Assembly (NCBI GenBank): GCA_036745495.1
Contig: DAIOGA010000001.1
Span: forward strand, 1 to 64,000
Direction of reading: 5' to 3'
Length of the DNA: 64,000 nucleotides
Origin: Methylopumilus sp036745495
GTDB lineage: Bacteria; Pseudomonadota; Gammaproteobacteria; Burkholderiales; Methylophilaceae
Shown here: in pieces, positions 44,114 to 53,523 of the stretch
Layout of the letters: each line of letters begins with the position of its first letter
How positions within the stretch are numbered: the first letter of the stretch is position 1
Made by a program: the position numbers and the translations under genes
Notes under the pieces: model-generated
Told to the model about the DNA's origin: nothing
The model's input: the letters and a program-made list of their open reading frames with translations, nothing else
Databases searched by the model: none

Positions 44114-45373
44114 ATGACAAATATTAATCAATATCTTAAAAAGATTGGTGTAGAGGCAAAAAAAGCTTCGCGCCTGATGGCCAAAGCATCAACACAACAA
44201 AAAAATGATGCATTGACTCATCTTATTCAGCTTTTAAATACCAAAGCAAAAACTATTCTGAAAGCCAATGAGAAAGATGTCAAAGAAGCTAAAAAAAATA
44301 AATTAGATCGCGCTTCTATCGATCGACTTATCATTTCAAGCAAAACTATTGATTCGATGATTAAAGGCATACAAGATATTATTGATCTTAAAGATCCTAT
44401 TGGTGAAATTATCCATTTGAATACACGCCCATCAGGTATTCAAGTTGGCCAAATGCGTGTGGCACTAGGTGTCATAGGTATGATCTACGAATCTCGTCCT
44501 AACGTCACTATTGATGCAGCGAGCTTATCTATTAAATCGGGAAATGCCATTATATTAAGAGGGGGTAGTGAATCTATTCACTCTAATATTGCTTTAAGCA
44601 ATATTATTCACGAGGCACTTAAAAAAGCTGGTCTTTCGGTTCAAGCTGTTCAGGTGATTGATTCAACAGACAGATCTATAGTTAAAGGCTTAATTAAGCT
44701 TAATGACTATATTGATGTGATCATTCCAAGAGGTGGGAAAAGCTTAACTAAAATGATTAGTGATGAGGCAACTGTACCTGTTATTAAACACTTAGATGGA
44801 AATTGCCATGTCTTTGTAGATAAAAATGCAGACCTAAATAAAGCGCTTAAAATTATTGAGAATTCTAAAACTCAAAGGTTAGGTACATGCAATACGACCG
44901 AATCACTTTTAATATCCAAAGATATTGCACGCGATTTTTTACCTAAAATTGTAAAAATGCTTCATCAACATAAAGTTGAGATTCGTGGCTGTAAAGAAAC
45001 TTTGAAACTTGCTAAGGGTATTAAATTAGCAAGTGAGGATGATTTTTATACTGAGTACCTTGATGCAGTTATTTCATGCAAGATTGTCAATGACATCGAT
45101 GACGCAATTCATCATATTAACCAATATTCTTCTCATCATACAGACGCTATCGTCACTGAAAGCTATGAATGTGCCATGCGATTCTTAAAAGAAGTAGATT
45201 CAAGTAGTGTTATGGTAAACGCTTCAACTCGTTTTGCTGATGGCTTTGAATATGGCTTAGGTGCTGAAATCGGCATTTCAACAAATAAATTACATGCAAG
45301 AGGCCCTGTAGGGCTAGAAGGCCTGACTTCACTCAAATATATCGTATTAGGCAATGGACATATACGTAAATAA
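44114..45373 (+). CDS. proA: Gamma-glutamyl phosphate reductase
   Basis: 419 residues. The catalytic Cys is in RLGTCNTTESLL, with ANEKDV, RGGSESIHSN and VMVNASTRFADGFEYGLGAEIGIS conserved. It reduces glutamyl phosphate to glutamate semialdehyde in proline synthesis; proC is at 8293. It starts 39 bases after holA and ends 3 bases before nadD. Confidence 0.97.
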   Translation: MTNINQYLKKIGVEAKKASRLMAKASTQQKNDALTHLIQLLNTKAKTILKANEKDVKEAKKNKLDRASIDRLIISSKTIDSMIKGIQDIIDLKDPIGEIIHLNTRPSGIQVGQMRVALGVIGMIYESRPNVTIDAASLSIKSGNAIILRGGSESIHSNIALSNIIHEALKKAGLSVQAVQVIDSTDRSIVKGLIKLNDYIDVIIPRGGKSLTKMISDEATVPVIKHLDGNCHVFVDKNADLNKALKIIENSKTQRLGTCNTTESLLISKDIARDFLPKIVKMLHQHKVEIRGCKETLKLAKGIKLASEDDFYTEYLDAVISCKIVNDIDDAIHHINQYSSHHTDAIVTESYECAMRFLKEVDSSSVMVNASTRFADGFEYGLGAEIGISTNKLHARGPVGLEGLTSLKYIVLGNGHIRK

Positions 45374-45376
45374 GGA

Positions 45377-46036
45377 ATGTCTTTGAAACTTATTGGTGTA
45401 TTAGGTGGTGCATTCGATCCAATACACTATGGTCATATAAAATTAGCTAAAGCGTGGCAAGATCTTGCGTCATTGTCGAAAGTGCTTTTTATCCCATCTG
45501 GTTTAGCGCCGCATAAAAATATCGTTTTAGAAAATAAGCATCGCATAGAAATGCTTAATCTCGCTCTAAATCCATATCCTAATTTCTTTATTGATGACCG
45601 TGAAATTAAAAAAAATCAAAGTGACCTTAAACCCTCTTATACGATTGAAACATTGCAAAGTCTTGCGATAGAAAAAAAAGAGGGACAAGCGTTTTGTTTT
45701 TTAATGGGAAGTGATGCTTTTCTAAACATTGAGTCATGGCATGTATGGAATGAACTTTTTAATTATTGCCATATATTAATAGTAGAAAGACGCGAATCCC
45801 CTATTCTTGCAGATCAATTAACATCGGCTTTAAAAAAAGAATGGGTTAAAAGGTTAACTCAAGATGTTGAGGATCTTCATGGATCTAGTCACGGTCTAAT
45901 TATGACAAAACAATTTGAGTATATTGATATCTCGTCTTCTCAAATTCGAGAGGCTATTTATTCAAATAATAATGTTATAGATCTTTTGCCTGCAGAGGTA
46001 GCTGACTACATCAATCTTAATAAGCTTTATCGTTAA
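45377..46036 (+). CDS. nadD: Nicotinate-nucleotide adenylyltransferase
   Basis: 219 residues with the nucleotidyltransferase motif GGAFDPIHYGHI at the start and the SSSQIRE motif (ISSSQIREAI) near the end. Joins ATP to NaMN in NAD synthesis. A start at 45377 follows AAGGA. In many proteobacteria rsfS and rlmH follow; here the 3' end instead overlaps the convergent bioD by 20 bases inside a perfect inverted repeat, so both proteins end with the same INLNKL stretch before diverging. Confidence 0.96.
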   Translation: MSLKLIGVLGGAFDPIHYGHIKLAKAWQDLASLSKVLFIPSGLAPHKNIVLENKHRIEMLNLALNPYPNFFIDDREIKKNQSDLKPSYTIETLQSLAIEKKEGQAFCFLMGSDAFLNIESWHVWNELFNYCHILIVERRESPILADQLTSALKKEWVKRLTQDVEDLHGSSHGLIMTKQFEYIDISSSQIREAIYSNNNVIDLLPAEVADYINLNKLYR

Positions 46037-46052
46037 GCTTATTAAGATTGAT
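46010..46052. repeat. Perfect 18-bp inverted repeat across the nadD and bioD stop codons
   Basis: Arms ATCAATCTTAATAAGCTT (46010-46027) and AAGCTTATTAAGATTGAT (46035-46052) match without mismatch around a 7-base loop. Each arm encodes INLNKL in one of the two converging genes. As RNA it would form a long hairpin on both transcripts; no T run follows on either strand, so it is not a classic intrinsic terminator. Confidence 0.9.
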
Positions 46053-46697
46053 AAATTTTGATGCTTTATAAGGATCAAAATCTTTGAAATAAGGCACTTC
46101 ACCCAAACAAGGCGCCTTGATTTTTTCTTTTAAAAAAGAAAAGTTTTCTTCGTAAGCTTGCATATCCCCATCTATCCGATTGGCGACCCAGCCACAAAGC
46201 TTTTGTTTTTTATTCAAAATAGATTCAACAGTCAATAAAGCGTGATTGATACAGCCTAATTTCATGCCCACCACCAAAATAACAGGTATATCTAGACTCT
46301 CAACTAAGTCAGCTGTAGTAAAGGTCTCAGTTAGAGGAACTGCATATCCCCCTACTCCTTCAATAAATAAATAATCCATTTTATTTTCAAAGGATCGCAA
46401 ATATTTCTTGATTAAATGAATATCAATTTCATTTGATTTAAAGCTTATATGGGGAGCGATCGGTAGCTCGAATGAATAAGGATTAATTTCTTTGATATTT
46501 AGATCAACATTGCTTACTTCAATGATTTTTTTAACATCATCAGAGATCATATAACCATTTTCTATATGGCACCCTGCAGCAACAGGCTTCATGCCCCCTG
46601 CGCGAAATCCTTCTTCAATGCATTTAGCAATTAAGCTGCAGGTAATAGCCGTCTTTCCTATATTCGTATCAGTACCAGTTATAAAAAATGAATGCAT
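46017..46697 (-). CDS. bioD: Dethiobiotin synthetase
   Basis: 226 residues: P-loop-like ITGTDTNIGKTAITC at the start, conserved KPVAAGC and EGVGGYAVPL. Closes the ureido ring from DAPA, CO2 and ATP. The start overlaps the bioC stop by one base. It is the last gene of the bioBFHCD operon. bioA (DAPA aminotransferase) is not in the window, so the step before it must be encoded elsewhere. Confidence 0.95.
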   Translation of the reverse strand: MHSFFITGTDTNIGKTAITCSLIAKCIEEGFRAGGMKPVAAGCHIENGYMISDDVKKIIEVSNVDLNIKEINPYSFELPIAPHISFKSNEIDIHLIKKYLRSFENKMDYLFIEGVGGYAVPLTETFTTADLVESLDIPVILVVGMKLGCINHALLTVESILNKKQKLCGWVANRIDGDMQAYEENFSFLKEKIKAPCLGEVPYFKDFDPYKASKFINLNKLNDKAY

Positions 46698-47566
46698 TAT
46701 TGTTTTGGGTAAAATTTAACAATTGAAGATTCATCAAGCTGTTTATTCACTTTCCATGCATGCCCGTATACAACTTCGTAACTTGCAGGAAGTTTTTCAT
46801 TGGTCCTATAAACTTCATATAATTTTTCTAATTGATACAAAAAGCCTTTACCTGTCATGCCCTTTGCTCTTCCTTGAAGCGCATTACGAGCTCCGATATG
46901 CTTCAAGTCATACATAATCTCTTTAAATGTGCTGTAGGTGAGTGTATAAACATCTACATCTAAAACCGGATCTGAAAAGCCACATCGTATTAGCGCATCG
47001 CCAATATCGTGCATATCAATAAATTGATTTACATGAGAGTGTTGAGAAAATGATGCGAGTGAAGCTCTTAATTCATGAAGCGTACTTGGTCCGAATGTAC
47101 TAAATATAAAAAGTCCATTATGCGTTAATGTTTTCGCTATTTGCGTAAATACCTGATCAAGATCATTGCACCATTGAAGAGATAAATTTGACCAAACCAT
47201 ATCGACACTATTTTCTAATAATGGGATAGCTTCCATATCTGCACAAATAAATTGCTGTGCAGTTTTGCTTGAAAATGCCTTTAAGAAATGATCTTTGTTT
47301 TTTTCTTCTGCTTTTTTTAACATGTCATATGCAAAATCTAAATAAATGAGATCGTGAGGCTTATATGCAGATTTTAAATCAGGTCCTGCATTGCCAGGCC
47401 CACAGCCCAAGTCCAGAATAATGTTAGGATTAATTTTGAGTAATTTAAGCCTTAAAAACATTTCTCCTAGCACATGCTTTTGAAGCACTGCGGCATCTTC
47501 ATAAGAAGCTGAAGCTTTATTAAATGATGCTTGAGCTCTTTTTTTATCAATATGATGTTGAGTCAT
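46697..47566 (-). CDS. bioC: Malonyl-ACP O-methyltransferase BioC
   Basis: 289 residues of class I SAM methyltransferase fold: ILDLGCGPGNAGPDL motif I, DMEAIPLLENSVDMVWSNLSLQWC typical of BioC, and IFSTFGPSTLHELR. It methylates malonyl-ACP so that fatty-acid synthesis can make the pimeloyl chain. Lies between bioH and bioD, its functional partners. Confidence 0.95.
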   Translation of the reverse strand: MTQHHIDKKRAQASFNKASASYEDAAVLQKHVLGEMFLRLKLLKINPNIILDLGCGPGNAGPDLKSAYKPHDLIYLDFAYDMLKKAEEKNKDHFLKAFSSKTAQQFICADMEAIPLLENSVDMVWSNLSLQWCNDLDQVFTQIAKTLTHNGLFIFSTFGPSTLHELRASLASFSQHSHVNQFIDMHDIGDALIRCGFSDPVLDVDVYTLTYSTFKEIMYDLKHIGARNALQGRAKGMTGKGFLYQLEKLYEVYRTNEKLPASYEVVYGHAWKVNKQLDESSIVKFYPKQ

Positions 47567-47568
47567 AA

Positions 47569-48330
47569 TTAAGCTGCCAATAAGAATTGATCGAGATGAT
47601 CAAAAAAATCATCTGGGTGAGATAAAAAAGGAATATGTGATGCGCCTTGGATTATCTTCAATTGCGCTTGTTTTAAATGACTTTCAAGCCACATAGAAGC
47701 TGATTTTGGTGTCAAGCGATCCATGTCACCGACTATTAAAAGTGTTCGATGGTTAATTTTATTAATGTCATCTCGCAAATCATTATTTAATAAGATATCA
47801 AGTCCAAGTTGCAATGACTTGACTTTAGGCGGATCTACTTCTTCGTTCATCTCTTTAAGATTTTTAATAAGCAATTTACTATGTTTTGAATGCATGAGTT
47901 GTAGAGTGTAAAAATTCATCATGGTTGATTTGTAATCTTTAAAAAGCTTATTAGCAAAATCATTAAAATCTCTTAGATCTACGCCAAAACTCCAATCTGT
48001 CTGATTAATAAAACAAGGTGTCCCTCCCACTAAAACCATACGATGAATTTTTTTTGGGTATATTAAACTCATTTTTAATGCAATCAGGCTACCTAAAGAC
48101 CATCCTAAAATATCAAACGAAGATGGCAATTTTTGACTGATCACTTCAACTAAGTGATTGAGATCATAAGGGTCGATAATATGACTTTTACCCATGCCTG
48201 GAATATCAACAAGATGAAGCGTGTATTGGTTTGAAAATTTCTCAATGATAGGTTCCCATATACCACTATGCATACCCCATCCATGAATAAGAACAAGATC
48301 TTTGCCCTGTCCAATTTTTTTAATGTGCAT
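47569..48330 (-). CDS. bioH: Pimeloyl-ACP methyl ester carboxylesterase BioH
   Basis: 253 residues from the ATG at 48330; an in-frame TTG at 48345 would add five. Alpha/beta hydrolase: LIHGWGMHSGIW, nucleophile in GWSLGSLIAL, Asp in VGDMDRLTP and His in GASHIPFLSHP. It removes the methyl cap from pimeloyl-ACP. The start lies inside the last codons of bioF, and bioC follows after 2 bases. Confidence 0.94.
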   Translation of the reverse strand: MHIKKIGQGKDLVLIHGWGMHSGIWEPIIEKFSNQYTLHLVDIPGMGKSHIIDPYDLNHLVEVISQKLPSSFDILGWSLGSLIALKMSLIYPKKIHRMVLVGGTPCFINQTDWSFGVDLRDFNDFANKLFKDYKSTMMNFYTLQLMHSKHSKLLIKNLKEMNEEVDPPKVKSLQLGLDILLNNDLRDDINKINHRTLLIVGDMDRLTPKSASMWLESHLKQAQLKIIQGASHIPFLSHPDDFFDHLDQFLLAA

Positions 48331-49510
48331 CAGATTGGCTTTCAAAAGCTAATATATTTTTCATTAATGTCATCACATCCTTATTTTGATGTAATGCTGA
48401 AAATGAGATGCGTAACCGAGAAGTTCCATGAGGCACAGTAGGCGGCCTAATAGCAGGGACATATATTCCCTTTTGCATTAACCATTGATTTAATCTTAAT
48501 GCATTAATTTCACTTCCAACAATAAGAGGCTGAATAGCTGTTAAAGAGCTACCTAAAGCTATTTTTTGAAATTTAACATTAGCTCTAAACTGTGTAATAA
48601 GATTACTTAAGTGAGTTCTTATTTGATCTGCTTTTAAAATTTGATTTAAAGATTCTTTTAATCCATAGGCCATAAAAGCTGGCATAGCAGTCGTATAAAT
48701 ATATTGTTTAGATTTTTGAATGAAATATTCGATAAGATTATTTGAAGATGCTACGACAGCGCCATGAATACCAGCCGCCTTCCCCAGCGTTGCCATATAA
48801 ATAATTCTGGGCGAATAAGGTTCTTTAATTTTTTCTTGATCATAAAAGTATTGCAGTGTGCCTTTGCCGTTTTTGCCTAATACACCGAAACCATGTGCAT
48901 CATCTATATAAAGATAAGCATCGTACATTTCACATAATCTCAATAAATCCGGAATATTAGCTAGATCTCCATCCATACTGAAAACAGCATCAGTAACAAT
49001 AAGCTTTACTTTTGATTTTGATGTTTGAAGTAAATCTTCTAAATGCTGTAAATCATGATGTCGATATCTTTTATGAATGGCACGAGAAAGAATAGATGCA
49101 TCATTTAATGATGCATGATTCAACTTATCAGAAAAAATAGTATCGTCTTTCCCAACTAATGCTGAGATGACGCCCATATTGGCCATATAGCCTGATGAGA
49201 ATAAAAGTGCTCTTTCAAAACGAATTGCTTCACTGAATGCATTTTCAAATGCCTCATGGAATTCATGATGTCCTGAAATAAGATGAGAGGCGCCCATACC
49301 GTTGCCTGACAAATGAATACCTTCGATCAGCGCATCTTGGATAGATTGATTTTGTGAAAGACCCAAATAATCATTCGATGAAAAGCTTAAATAATTTTGA
49401 TGATTAAAAGAAAGATTAGATCCCAATCTTCCGCTTAATAATTTTCTTGTTCTAAAAAGATGATTGTCTTTTAAGGATTGAAGTTCATGATGAATTTGAT
49501 CTAGCATCAC
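48320..49510 (-). CDS. bioF: 8-amino-7-oxononanoate synthase
   Basis: 396 residues, alpha-oxoamine synthase family. Conserved NDYLGLSQN, FSSGYMANMGV, DDAHGFGVLG, and the PLP lysine in YMATLGKAAGIHGA. Joins pimeloyl-ACP and alanine. It is preceded by bioB with a 4-base gap and overlaps bioH. Normal length. Confidence 0.96.
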   Translation of the reverse strand: MMLDQIHHELQSLKDNHLFRTRKLLSGRLGSNLSFNHQNYLSFSSNDYLGLSQNQSIQDALIEGIHLSGNGMGASHLISGHHEFHEAFENAFSEAIRFERALLFSSGYMANMGVISALVGKDDTIFSDKLNHASLNDASILSRAIHKRYRHHDLQHLEDLLQTSKSKVKLIVTDAVFSMDGDLANIPDLLRLCEMYDAYLYIDDAHGFGVLGKNGKGTLQYFYDQEKIKEPYSPRIIYMATLGKAAGIHGAVVASSNNLIEYFIQKSKQYIYTTAMPAFMAYGLKESLNQILKADQIRTHLSNLITQFRANVKFQKIALGSSLTAIQPLIVGSEINALRLNQWLMQKGIYVPAIRPPTVPHGTSRLRISFSALHQNKDVMTLMKNILAFESQSDAH

Positions 49511-49514
49511 AAAC

Positions 49515-50528
49515 TTATATAGGATGAATGCCTAACTTATTAAATAAGGCTTGATCAACTTTTGCATCCGGATTATCTGTCGTCAATAACTTTTCACCAT
49601 AAAAAATTGAGTTAGCCCCAGCTAAGAAAGCTAATGATTGAATGCCTTCGTGCATCGATTGTCTTCCTGCGGATAATCTGACATAACTTTTTGGCATCGT
49701 AATTCTCGCAACAGCAATGGTTCTCACAAACTCAAAAAGATCAAGTGGTTCGGTGCCATGTAAAGGCGTACCTTCTACTTGTGTCAATAAATTAATCGGC
49801 ACACTCTCGGGCTGCTTTTCCATATTAGCGAGTTGCGCAATCAAACCTGCACGCTGAGCTCTACTCTCCCCCATACCTACTATGCCACCACAACATACAT
49901 GAAGATCAGCTTCTCGAACTCGGTCTAATGTATCAAGTCTGTCTTGATATACGCGCGTTGAAATTACGTCGCCATAAAATTCAGGTGCTGTATCTAAATT
50001 ATGGTTGTAATAATCAAGTCCTGCTTCTTTTAACATGTTGGCTTGCCCATCCTTTAACATGCCGAGAGTTGCGCAAGTTTCAAGTCCCATTTTTTTAACT
50101 TCTTGAATCATTTCTAACACGGGCTTTAAATCCTTATCCTTAGGGCTTCTCCAAGCAGCGCCCATACAAAAACGACTGGCGCCAGCTTCCTTTGCAGCCT
50201 TCGCAGCTTTAAGTACCTCATCAATCGGCATCATGGCTTCATTTTCTACATTGGTTTCATAGCGGGCAGATTGAGGGCAATAACCACAGTCTTCTGAACA
50301 TCCTCCTGTCTTAATAGACAAGAGCGTGCTTACTTGAACTTTATTAGCATCAAAATTTTCACGATGAATAGTTTGAGCCTTAAACATAAGGTCACTAAAA
50401 GGTAGTGCATATAAAGCTTCAATTTCAGCAACTGACCAGCGGGGGTTTGGGGATTTTTTTTGTTCTTTAGGGGATTTTCGTTCGAATTGAATGGGTTGCT
50501 GACTTATATTAGGCTGCGATTCAATCAT
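49515..50528 (-). CDS. bioB: Biotin synthase
   Basis: 337 residues, radical SAM enzyme. The 4Fe-4S motif is CSEDCGYCPQSARY, followed by EAGASRFCMGAAWR and the second-cluster region including RLSAGR. Inserts sulfur into dethiobiotin. It is the first gene of the bio operon. The N-terminus carries about 25 extra residues rich in Gln, Pro and Lys compared with E. coli BioB. Confidence 0.97.
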   Translation of the reverse strand: MIESQPNISQQPIQFERKSPKEQKKSPNPRWSVAEIEALYALPFSDLMFKAQTIHRENFDANKVQVSTLLSIKTGGCSEDCGYCPQSARYETNVENEAMMPIDEVLKAAKAAKEAGASRFCMGAAWRSPKDKDLKPVLEMIQEVKKMGLETCATLGMLKDGQANMLKEAGLDYYNHNLDTAPEFYGDVISTRVYQDRLDTLDRVREADLHVCCGGIVGMGESRAQRAGLIAQLANMEKQPESVPINLLTQVEGTPLHGTEPLDLFEFVRTIAVARITMPKSYVRLSAGRQSMHEGIQSLAFLAGANSIFYGEKLLTTDNPDAKVDQALFNKLGIHPI

Positions 50529-50642
50529 GATAAATCCCTATCTATATGATTTAATTATTAAAATAGTCTTAAAAAGCAATTGTTAAGTTATTTTACTATA
50601 ATTTGTTACAATTGTATAAAAATTAATCAGTTGTTATATTTT
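50529..50642. promoter_or_regulatory. Divergent bioB / trmL control region
   Basis: 114 AT-rich bases between divergent starts. Contains a 10-bp palindrome TACAATTGTA at 50607-50616 and TATAAT at 50597-50602. It has an AGGGA ribosome site for bioB. The palindrome does not resemble the two-half-site BirA operator, so biotin control is not supported by what I can see. Confidence 0.4.
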
Positions 50643-51107
50643 ATGTTTTCTATCGCCCTTTTTGAACCTGAAATTCCGCCCAACACTGGCAATATTATTA
50701 GGCTTTGTGCCAATACAGGTACACAACTTCACTTAATTGAACCTTTAGGTTTTAGTTTGGATGATAAACAGCTTGTGCGTGCAGGGCTTGATTATCATGA
50801 ATATGCATCAGTTAAAACTTATCCAGATTTTTCAACATTCGAGTCACGTCATGGCGACGCTCGAATATTTGCTGTCACAACCAAAGGGGATATGTCCTAC
50901 CATGAAGTTGCATATCAAAAAGGGGATATCTTCTTATTTGGACCTGAAACGCGAGGATTGCCTGAATCGATTCGCAATCAATTTGATGAAAATAAAAAAA
51001 TAAGAATCCCTATGAGGGAAAATAGTAGGAGCTTAAATTTATCGAATGCAGCCGCAATTCTTTTGTATGAAGCTTGGCGGCAAAATGGATTTACAGGTGG
51101 GGCTTAA
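50643..51107 (+). CDS. trmL: tRNA (cytidine/uridine-2'-O)-methyltransferase TrmL
   Basis: 154 residues from the ATG at 50643; an earlier in-frame ATG at 50580 would add 21 unrelated residues. SPOUT-class fold: MFSIALFEPEIPPNTGNIIRLCANTG, LFGPETRGLP and the knot segment IRIPMRENSRSLNLSNAAAIL. Methylates the wobble base of two tRNA-Leu species. It converges with gpsA, with a 3-base gap. Confidence 0.95.
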   Translation: MFSIALFEPEIPPNTGNIIRLCANTGTQLHLIEPLGFSLDDKQLVRAGLDYHEYASVKTYPDFSTFESRHGDARIFAVTTKGDMSYHEVAYQKGDIFLFGPETRGLPESIRNQFDENKKIRIPMRENSRSLNLSNAAAILLYEAWRQNGFTGGA

Positions 51108-51110
51108 GGC

Positions 51111-52112
51111 TTAATGTATTTCTGACTTTTGCTCGCGACCTAATAAATCGATCACAGCTTCTTTAGGTGATTTACCAAAACTTAATACTTGATTTACTTC
51201 ATGCGTAATAGGCATAGATACATGAAGCGCTTTTGCTCGATTCACAACCTCTTTTGCTGTATAGACACCTTCAGCAACATGGCCTAACCCCTTTAAAACT
51301 TCATCAATCGTTTGCCCTTTAGCAAGCCTTAAACCAACTTCACGATTTCTTGAATAGTCTCCGGTACAGGTTAAAATTAAATCACCAGCGCCTGTAAGCC
51401 CCATGAAAGTATCTTTTTGACCACCCAAACTCATACCAAAACGTGTAATCTCAGCTAAGCCTCGCGTAATTAAAGCAGCTCTCGCGTTATTTCCAAATCC
51501 CATGCCATCTGAAATACCTGCAGCAATAGCGATTACATTTTTAAGTGCGCCTCCGACAGACACGCCAATCACATCCTGACTTGTATAAACGCGTAAGTTA
51601 TTTCCATGAATAATAGAAGCTAAGGTTTGTGTAAATGCTTCGTCGGTTGCTGCTAGGGTTAGTGCAGTAGGCAGAGATCTTACGAGCTCAGCTGCAAAAC
51701 TAGGGCCTGATAAAGCACCCCAATGCTGTCCTGTTTTGTTAGGGTCGCCTAATTCTTCCATGGCAACTTCGTGCGGTAATTTTGCAGTCCCTGCTTCTAA
51801 GCCCTTATTAGCCCATATAACCGGCGCTTTATGATTTAAAGATTTAATCTCTTTTAAAATAGCTCTAAAACCGGAAGTAGGTACGACCGACAAAATAAGT
51901 TCGGCATCATGAATCGCTTCGCTCAAATTATCTTCGAGCATCAATTGATCATTAAAAGGAAAGTCGCCTAGATAAAGTGGGTTTGATCTTGCTTTACGCA
52001 TGCCAGAGACATGGCCTGCATTTCTAGCCCATAAAGTTACGCGATGCTTTTGGCTGATTTGCATTGCTAAAGCTGTACCCCATGCGCCCGCACCTAAGAC
52101 TGCAATTTTCAA
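51111..52112 (-). CDS. gpsA: Glycerol-3-phosphate dehydrogenase [NAD(P)+]
   Basis: 333 residues. N-terminal GAGAWGTALAMQI, catalytic Lys in GGALKNVIAIAAGISDG and GLTGAGDLILTCTG. Makes sn-glycerol 3-phosphate for phospholipids. It follows the SH3 protein by 4 bases in the order grxC, secB, SH3, gpsA that is common in beta- and gammaproteobacteria. Confidence 0.96.
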   Translation of the reverse strand: MKIAVLGAGAWGTALAMQISQKHRVTLWARNAGHVSGMRKARSNPLYLGDFPFNDQLMLEDNLSEAIHDAELILSVVPTSGFRAILKEIKSLNHKAPVIWANKGLEAGTAKLPHEVAMEELGDPNKTGQHWGALSGPSFAAELVRSLPTALTLAATDEAFTQTLASIIHGNNLRVYTSQDVIGVSVGGALKNVIAIAAGISDGMGFGNNARAALITRGLAEITRFGMSLGGQKDTFMGLTGAGDLILTCTGDYSRNREVGLRLAKGQTIDEVLKGLGHVAEGVYTAKEVVNRAKALHVSMPITHEVNQVLSFGKSPKEAVIDLLGREQKSEIH

Positions 52113-52116
52113 TTAA

Positions 52117-52581
52117 TTAAATTCCCCATACTTGAGAGGTTTGAATGTACCCATCTAGATCTTGTTGATAGCGCACTTTAATCCAACCATTAGTAATGAG
52201 GGGGTCGGAAAGTTCAATGATGACATCTTTTTCAATGGTAGCTACAAGCGCTGATTTAGATTCAGGCTCTTTATATATATTTGCTTTATCTACTTTCACA
52301 ATCACTGTTCTTTTGGATTGTAAATTTTTTGATTCTGCCCAACTTAAAGTGCCATAAGGATCTCTAACTTTAAGCCAGTCGCCAAGATTTACAATAATTT
52401 CCAAAGGGTAGCCTTCACCTACTAAATAAACTCTTTTAGTGGTTGCTGAGGGCGCTTCATAGAGAATGGTTTTAGCAGATGTGACAGATCGAAATTCAGC
52501 ATAAGCGGATTGTGATATGACACACACAATCCATATAAAAAAATAACGGAAGAAAAAGTTAGTTTTTTGTGCCAACCGCAT
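52117..52581 (-). CDS. Periplasmic SH3-domain protein
   Basis: 154 residues from the ATG at 52581, with a signal peptide (FFFRYFFIWIVCVISQSAYA) and two tandem bacterial SH3-like units of about 60 residues, each with a G(D/W)WLKV or GWIKVRY core. Such proteins bind cell-wall peptides. Function unknown. The start lies within the last codons of secB (22-base overlap); a longer in-frame start at 52623 is possible but would spoil the signal peptide. Confidence 0.8.
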   Translation of the reverse strand: MRLAQKTNFFFRYFFIWIVCVISQSAYAEFRSVTSAKTILYEAPSATTKRVYLVGEGYPLEIIVNLGDWLKVRDPYGTLSWAESKNLQSKRTVIVKVDKANIYKEPESKSALVATIEKDVIIELSDPLITNGWIKVRYQQDLDGYIQTSQVWGI

Positions 52582-53083
52582 TACCCGCTGCTTGCTGCTT
52601 TTGTTGCATATAGAGCATTTCAAAATTAATTGGATTTAAGAGAACAGGCGCAAAACCTGCTTTAATCACTAAATCTGAAATAGCTTCGCGTGCATATGGG
52701 AATAAAATATTAGGGCAGGTAATCGCGATAATCATTTCAAGATTTTCTTCTGGAATGTTACGTAATGCGAAAATACCTGCTTGTGTCACCTCAATGAGAA
52801 AAGCTGTTTTATCAGCAATTTTTGATGTCACAGTAATTTTTAAAGCAACTTCAAAATAACCATCAGCCAAAGGCTTGCCTGAATTACCTAATTCAATAGC
52901 GATTTGAGGTGCTTCACGTTGTGTGAATATTTCTGGAGAATTAGGCACTTCAACTGAAACATCTTTAAGAAAAAGTTTTTCAATAGCAAACCCAGGTTGC
53001 GCGCTTCCGTTTCCTTGTGGATCAATTTTTACGCTTTTTTCTGCTTTAGTTGATTTAGGTGCTGCTTTCTTTTTTTCTGCCAT
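52559..53083 (-). CDS. secB: Protein-export chaperone SecB
   Basis: 174 residues. The conserved core (FAIEKLFLKDVSVEVPNSP, CPNILFPYAREAISDLVIKAGF, LLNPINFEMLY) is intact; the protein has an extra Lys/Ala-rich N-terminal stretch of about 20 residues. Tetrameric SecB holds preproteins unfolded and delivers them to SecA. Outer-membrane barrels and periplasmic proteins in this window are likely clients. Confidence 0.95.
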   Translation of the reverse strand: MAEKKKAAPKSTKAEKSVKIDPQGNGSAQPGFAIEKLFLKDVSVEVPNSPEIFTQREAPQIAIELGNSGKPLADGYFEVALKITVTSKIADKTAFLIEVTQAGIFALRNIPEENLEMIIAITCPNILFPYAREAISDLVIKAGFAPVLLNPINFEMLYMQQKQQAAGNAVGTKN

Positions 53084-53189
53084 GTTATTTTCCAGTCACG
53101 CGGGCTTTAAGGCCGCTGTTATTTAATTAAACGAATACAGCATTCTATCTTTTTATCGAGAATATTTAAATAAAATAAGGGGAATCTTT

Positions 53190-53450
53190 CTAGGAAATCC
53201 CGAGAAGTGGATCAAGCTTACCTTCTAAGTCTAGCGCTCTTAAATCATCAAATCCACCTACATGGTAGTCACCGATATAAATTTGGGGCACTGTGCGACG
53301 TCCAGTTTTTTCAATCATCTCTTCTAAAATAGCCGAATCTCCGTCTACACGTATTTTTTTAATATCTGTAATCCCTTTTTTAGACAAAAGCTTTTCAGCA
53401 TTTGAGCAATAAGGGCAATAAGCACTGGTATACATCTTGATTGATTTCAT
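53190..53450 (-). CDS. grxC: Glutaredoxin 3
   Basis: 86 residues: active site CPYC in YTSAYCPYCSNAEKLL, cis-Pro TVPQIYIG and the GGFDDL glutathione-binding motif. Reduces disulfides and glutathione-mixed disulfides. It lies 106 bases upstream of secB. Confidence 0.95.
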   Translation of the reverse strand: MKSIKMYTSAYCPYCSNAEKLLSKKGITDIKKIRVDGDSAILEEMIEKTGRRTVPQIYIGDYHVGGFDDLRALDLEGKLDPLLGIS

Positions 53451-53523
53451 AGCGCAGTCACGTTAAGGAGTGTGAAATTTGATGACAAGCATTATAATTC
53501 ATTAATCTTTAAGCAACATATAC

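Noticed and set aside
50607..50616. BirA operator before bioB
   Set aside because: TACAATTGTA is a simple palindrome and lacks the two separated half sites of known BirA operators.
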